NCBI RefSeq assembly: GCF_020524905.1
Contig: NZ_JAIVKI010000001.1
Coordinates: forward strand, 124,001-188,000
DNA from: Microbulbifer variabilis
Lineage (GTDB): Bacteria; Pseudomonadota; Gammaproteobacteria; Pseudomonadales; Cellvibrionaceae
Length of the DNA stretch: 64,000 nucleotides
Reading direction: 5' to 3'
The position numbers and the translations under genes were made by a program. Shown here in pieces: positions 62,404 through 64,000 of this stretch. The notes beneath the pieces were generated by a model. The model was not told where the DNA came from, searched no databases, and saw only the letters and a program-made list of their open reading frames with translations. How positions within the stretch are numbered: position 1 is the first letter of the stretch; each line of letters starts with the position of its first letter.

Positions 62404-62835
62404 ATGGCAATTTGGCACGTTACTCCCACCCTGGAGGATATAAACCGGGGCATCGCGCAGTGTATGCCCGGTTATCTGGACCTTGAGGTTACCGCAATCG
62501 GTGAGGATTACCTGGAGGGCAAGCTGCCGGTAGATCATCGCACCCGCCAGCCGTTCGGTATTCTACATGGCGGTGCCAACGTGGTGTTGGCGGAAACCCT
62601 GGGATCTATCGGTGCCAATCTACTGGTGGATACCAGTAAGTTCTACTGCGTTGGCCAGGAGATTAATGCCAATCATCTGCGTCCTGTGCCAGAGGGCGAA
62701 GTAACCGGCCGGGCCAAGCCGGTACATGTCGGGCGCACCAGCCAGGTATGGGAAATCCTGATTTACGCTCCCAATGGCAAGCTGAGCTGTATTTCGCGGA
62801 TTACCATGGCGGTTGTGGCTCATGCCGCTGGGTAA
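62404..62835 (+). CDS. Hotdog-fold acyl-CoA thioesterase (PaaI/YdiI-like)
   Basis: A 143-residue cytoplasmic thioesterase. The active-site helix FGILHGGANVVLAETLGSIGA carries H55 and catalytic E64, the arrangement of YdiI/MenI-type enzymes. The C-terminal half has typical hotdog strands (GRAKPVHVGRTSQVWEILIY). It hydrolyses an aryl- or acyl-CoA such as DHNA-CoA or a short acyl-CoA; the substrate cannot be fixed. Possible operon with flanking plus-strand genes. Confidence 0.9.
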   Translation: MAIWHVTPTLEDINRGIAQCMPGYLDLEVTAIGEDYLEGKLPVDHRTRQPFGILHGGANVVLAETLGSIGANLLVDTSKFYCVGQEINANHLRPVPEGEVTGRAKPVHVGRTSQVWEILIYAPNGKLSCISRITMAVVAHAAG

Positions 62836-62865
62836 ATTTCGTCGAATTTTATTGGGACGGTTTTT

Positions 62866-63573
62866 ATGAGTGAAGTGTGGGAATATGTTTTTGAGGATAT
62901 TCCCTACCGCCTGGTGCGCTCGGCAAGGCGCAAGCGCCTGGGCCTGGTGTTGGCACAATCCGGCGTGGAGGTGCGTATTCCGCAGCGCTGCGCCGCCCGT
63001 CACGGCCATCAGTTTTTGCAAGAAAATATCCAGTGGGTACGCGCCCAGCTACTCGCTGCCAATAAGCGCGCGGCGCAGGTGCCGCAATATCGATTTGAGT
63101 TTGGCGAATACTTTCCCTGGCTGGGTAAAATGCGCTACTTGAAACGGGCTGCTAATCAAGCCGATGCGGCTATAACCGAAGAGGCCATTCGTCTCTACAC
63201 CTTAGCCTCCGCACCCACAGAGCAGCAATTGCAGGGGGCCCTGCAGCGTCTCTATCAGCGCGAGGCGTTGGCCCTGTTAACAGAAAAGTCCCAGCGCTTG
63301 TCTGAGCAACTGGACTTACAGTTTTCCTCACTGCGGATTCGTCGCACCAAGAGTAAGTGGGGGCACTGTAGTATTCGTGGAGAACTGCAATACAACTGGT
63401 TGGTGTGTCTGGCCCCCGAACCAGTGGTGGATTATCTGGTGGCCCATGAGGTCAGCCACCTGCGTTACCATAATCATGGCCGCGATTTTTGGCTGCTGGT
63501 GCAGAGTGTCTGCCCTCGCTATAAAGAGCTGCGCCGCTGGCTGCGCGATAATGGCCACCGCCTCACGGTATAA
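62866..63573 (+). CDS. YgjP/UTP-pyrophosphatase-type M48-like metallopeptidase (DUF45)
   Basis: A 235-residue cytoplasmic protein. The N-terminal YRLVRSARRKRLGLVL and central RRTKSKWGHCSIRGELQYNW belong to the DUF45/YgjP family. The zinc site HEVSHLRYHNHGRDFW has H194, E195 and H198 (HExxH), with a third ligand His nearby. E. coli YgjP has been described as a metal-dependent phosphatase/peptidase-like enzyme. The stop is 55 bp before rlmD. Confidence 0.9.
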   Translation: MSEVWEYVFEDIPYRLVRSARRKRLGLVLAQSGVEVRIPQRCAARHGHQFLQENIQWVRAQLLAANKRAAQVPQYRFEFGEYFPWLGKMRYLKRAANQADAAITEEAIRLYTLASAPTEQQLQGALQRLYQREALALLTEKSQRLSEQLDLQFSSLRIRRTKSKWGHCSIRGELQYNWLVCLAPEPVVDYLVAHEVSHLRYHNHGRDFWLLVQSVCPRYKELRRWLRDNGHRLTV

Positions 63574-63628
63574 ACTTTGTCGACAGATCCTGTTGATTTC
63601 AGATGTTTTGAATATTCAGTAATTTCCT

Positions 63629-64000
63629 ATGAGCAGAAAACCGCGTTTTATCACTCCGCGCAAGACGGTAAAAAAACCTTTGCCTACTCAGGCAGAAGCC
63701 TGTGTGGAAAAATTTAGCCACGATATGCGCGGTCTCGCCCATGTGGGGAAAAAAACAGTATTTATCGATAATGCCCTGCCTGGTGAAGAGGTGCGTTTTC
63801 GTTATAGCGCTCATCGGGCTCGCTTCGATGAAGGTGTTGCCAGTGAGATAATCCAGGCTTCGCCACTGCGCTGTGAACCGCGCTGCCCCCATGTGTCCCT
63901 GTGCGGGGGCTGCTCCCTGCAACACCTGCAGGACGATGCGCAAATTGTCGAAAAACAAAAAATTTTGTTGGATCAGCTGGCCCGTTTTGCTGGTATTGAA
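63629..64000 (+). CDS. rlmD: 23S rRNA (uracil-1939-C5) methyltransferase, N-terminal part
   Basis: 124 codons visible, cut by the window end. An N-terminal TRAM-like domain (about 18-75, VEKFSHDMRGLAHVGKKTVFIDNALPGE) precedes the iron-sulphur cluster cysteines C81, C85 onward (CEPRCPHVSLCGGCSLQHL). This order and sequence are those of RlmD/RumA, which methylates U1939 with SAM. The catalytic domain lies outside the window. ATG 63629 begins MSRKPRFITPRK with a weak ribosome site. Confidence 0.88.
   Translation, partial: MSRKPRFITPRKTVKKPLPTQAEACVEKFSHDMRGLAHVGKKTVFIDNALPGEEVRFRYSAHRARFDEGVASEIIQASPLRCEPRCPHVSLCGGCSLQHLQDDAQIVEKQKILLDQLARFAGIE

Overview
The window looks like chromosome of a marine, polysaccharide-degrading gammaproteobacterium of the Microbulbifer/Cellvibrionales type. 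This is inferred from protein families (a large TonB-dependent receptor, secreted multi-modular starch enzymes, MalT, Sel1 and DUF3857 proteins), not from a marker gene. No rRNA, tRNA or CRISPR was seen. Both edges cut genes: a TonB receptor on the left and rlmD on the right.

Layout. 0-13.9 kb: TonB-dependent receptor, small secreted protein, VCBS/zinc-protease lipoprotein, Sel1 lipoprotein + DUF3857 transglutaminase-like pair, DUF3014 protein, MalS-like periplasmic amylase, tandem universal stress protein. 14.1-21.2 kb: two adjacent operons. The first has four translationally coupled genes (thermostable-haemolysin family protein, AMP-forming acyl ligase, haem-oxygenase-like iron protein, short-chain dehydrogenase). 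The second encodes a QseB/PmrA-like two-component system, a cupredoxin-like lipoprotein and an FTR1 iron permease. 21.2-30.5 kb: an AT-rich accessory region in which every gene lies on the minus strand; it mixes intact small genes, GNAT pseudogenes, a decayed IS3-family element and a solitary IS end. 30.5-39.2 kb: starch/maltodextrin locus (secreted amylase with three repeat modules and a PKD domain, lipoprotein GH13, GH31 alpha-glucosidase, MFS sugar transporter). 39.4-47.2 kb: AGCS symporter, L,D-transpeptidase, gamma-glutamylcyclotransferase-like protein, ABM pseudogene, DMT transporter, DJ-1/PfpI protein, LysR regulator, cupin, DUF1203. 47.3-59.6 kb: PPK2 and a P3A-type proton ATPase, then a decayed segmental duplication that encloses an IS5-family remnant and a frameshifted MmgE/PrpD gene, then a cytoplasmic GH13 alpha-glucosidase and malT. 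60-64 kb: hydrolase-like protein, MBL-fold hydrolase, DUF2799 lipoprotein, hotdog thioesterase, YgjP-type metallopeptidase, rlmD start.

How it works together. The starch genes form a dispersed MalT-type regulon: outer-membrane uptake, surface/periplasmic GH13 and GH31 enzymes, an inner-membrane MFS importer and a cytoplasmic GH13. GGGAGGATG-like boxes lie about 60-120 bp upstream of four of these genes. The most novel-looking unit is the 14.1-21.2 kb pair of operons: an apparent acyl-activation/iron-oxidase/reductase pathway preceded by a PmrA-like direct repeat and followed by a sensor-regulator pair and an iron importer, suggesting an iron- or envelope-responsive fatty-acyl product. The 21-30 kb and 50.5-55.3 kb regions are decaying accessory DNA carrying nonsense and frameshift mutations.
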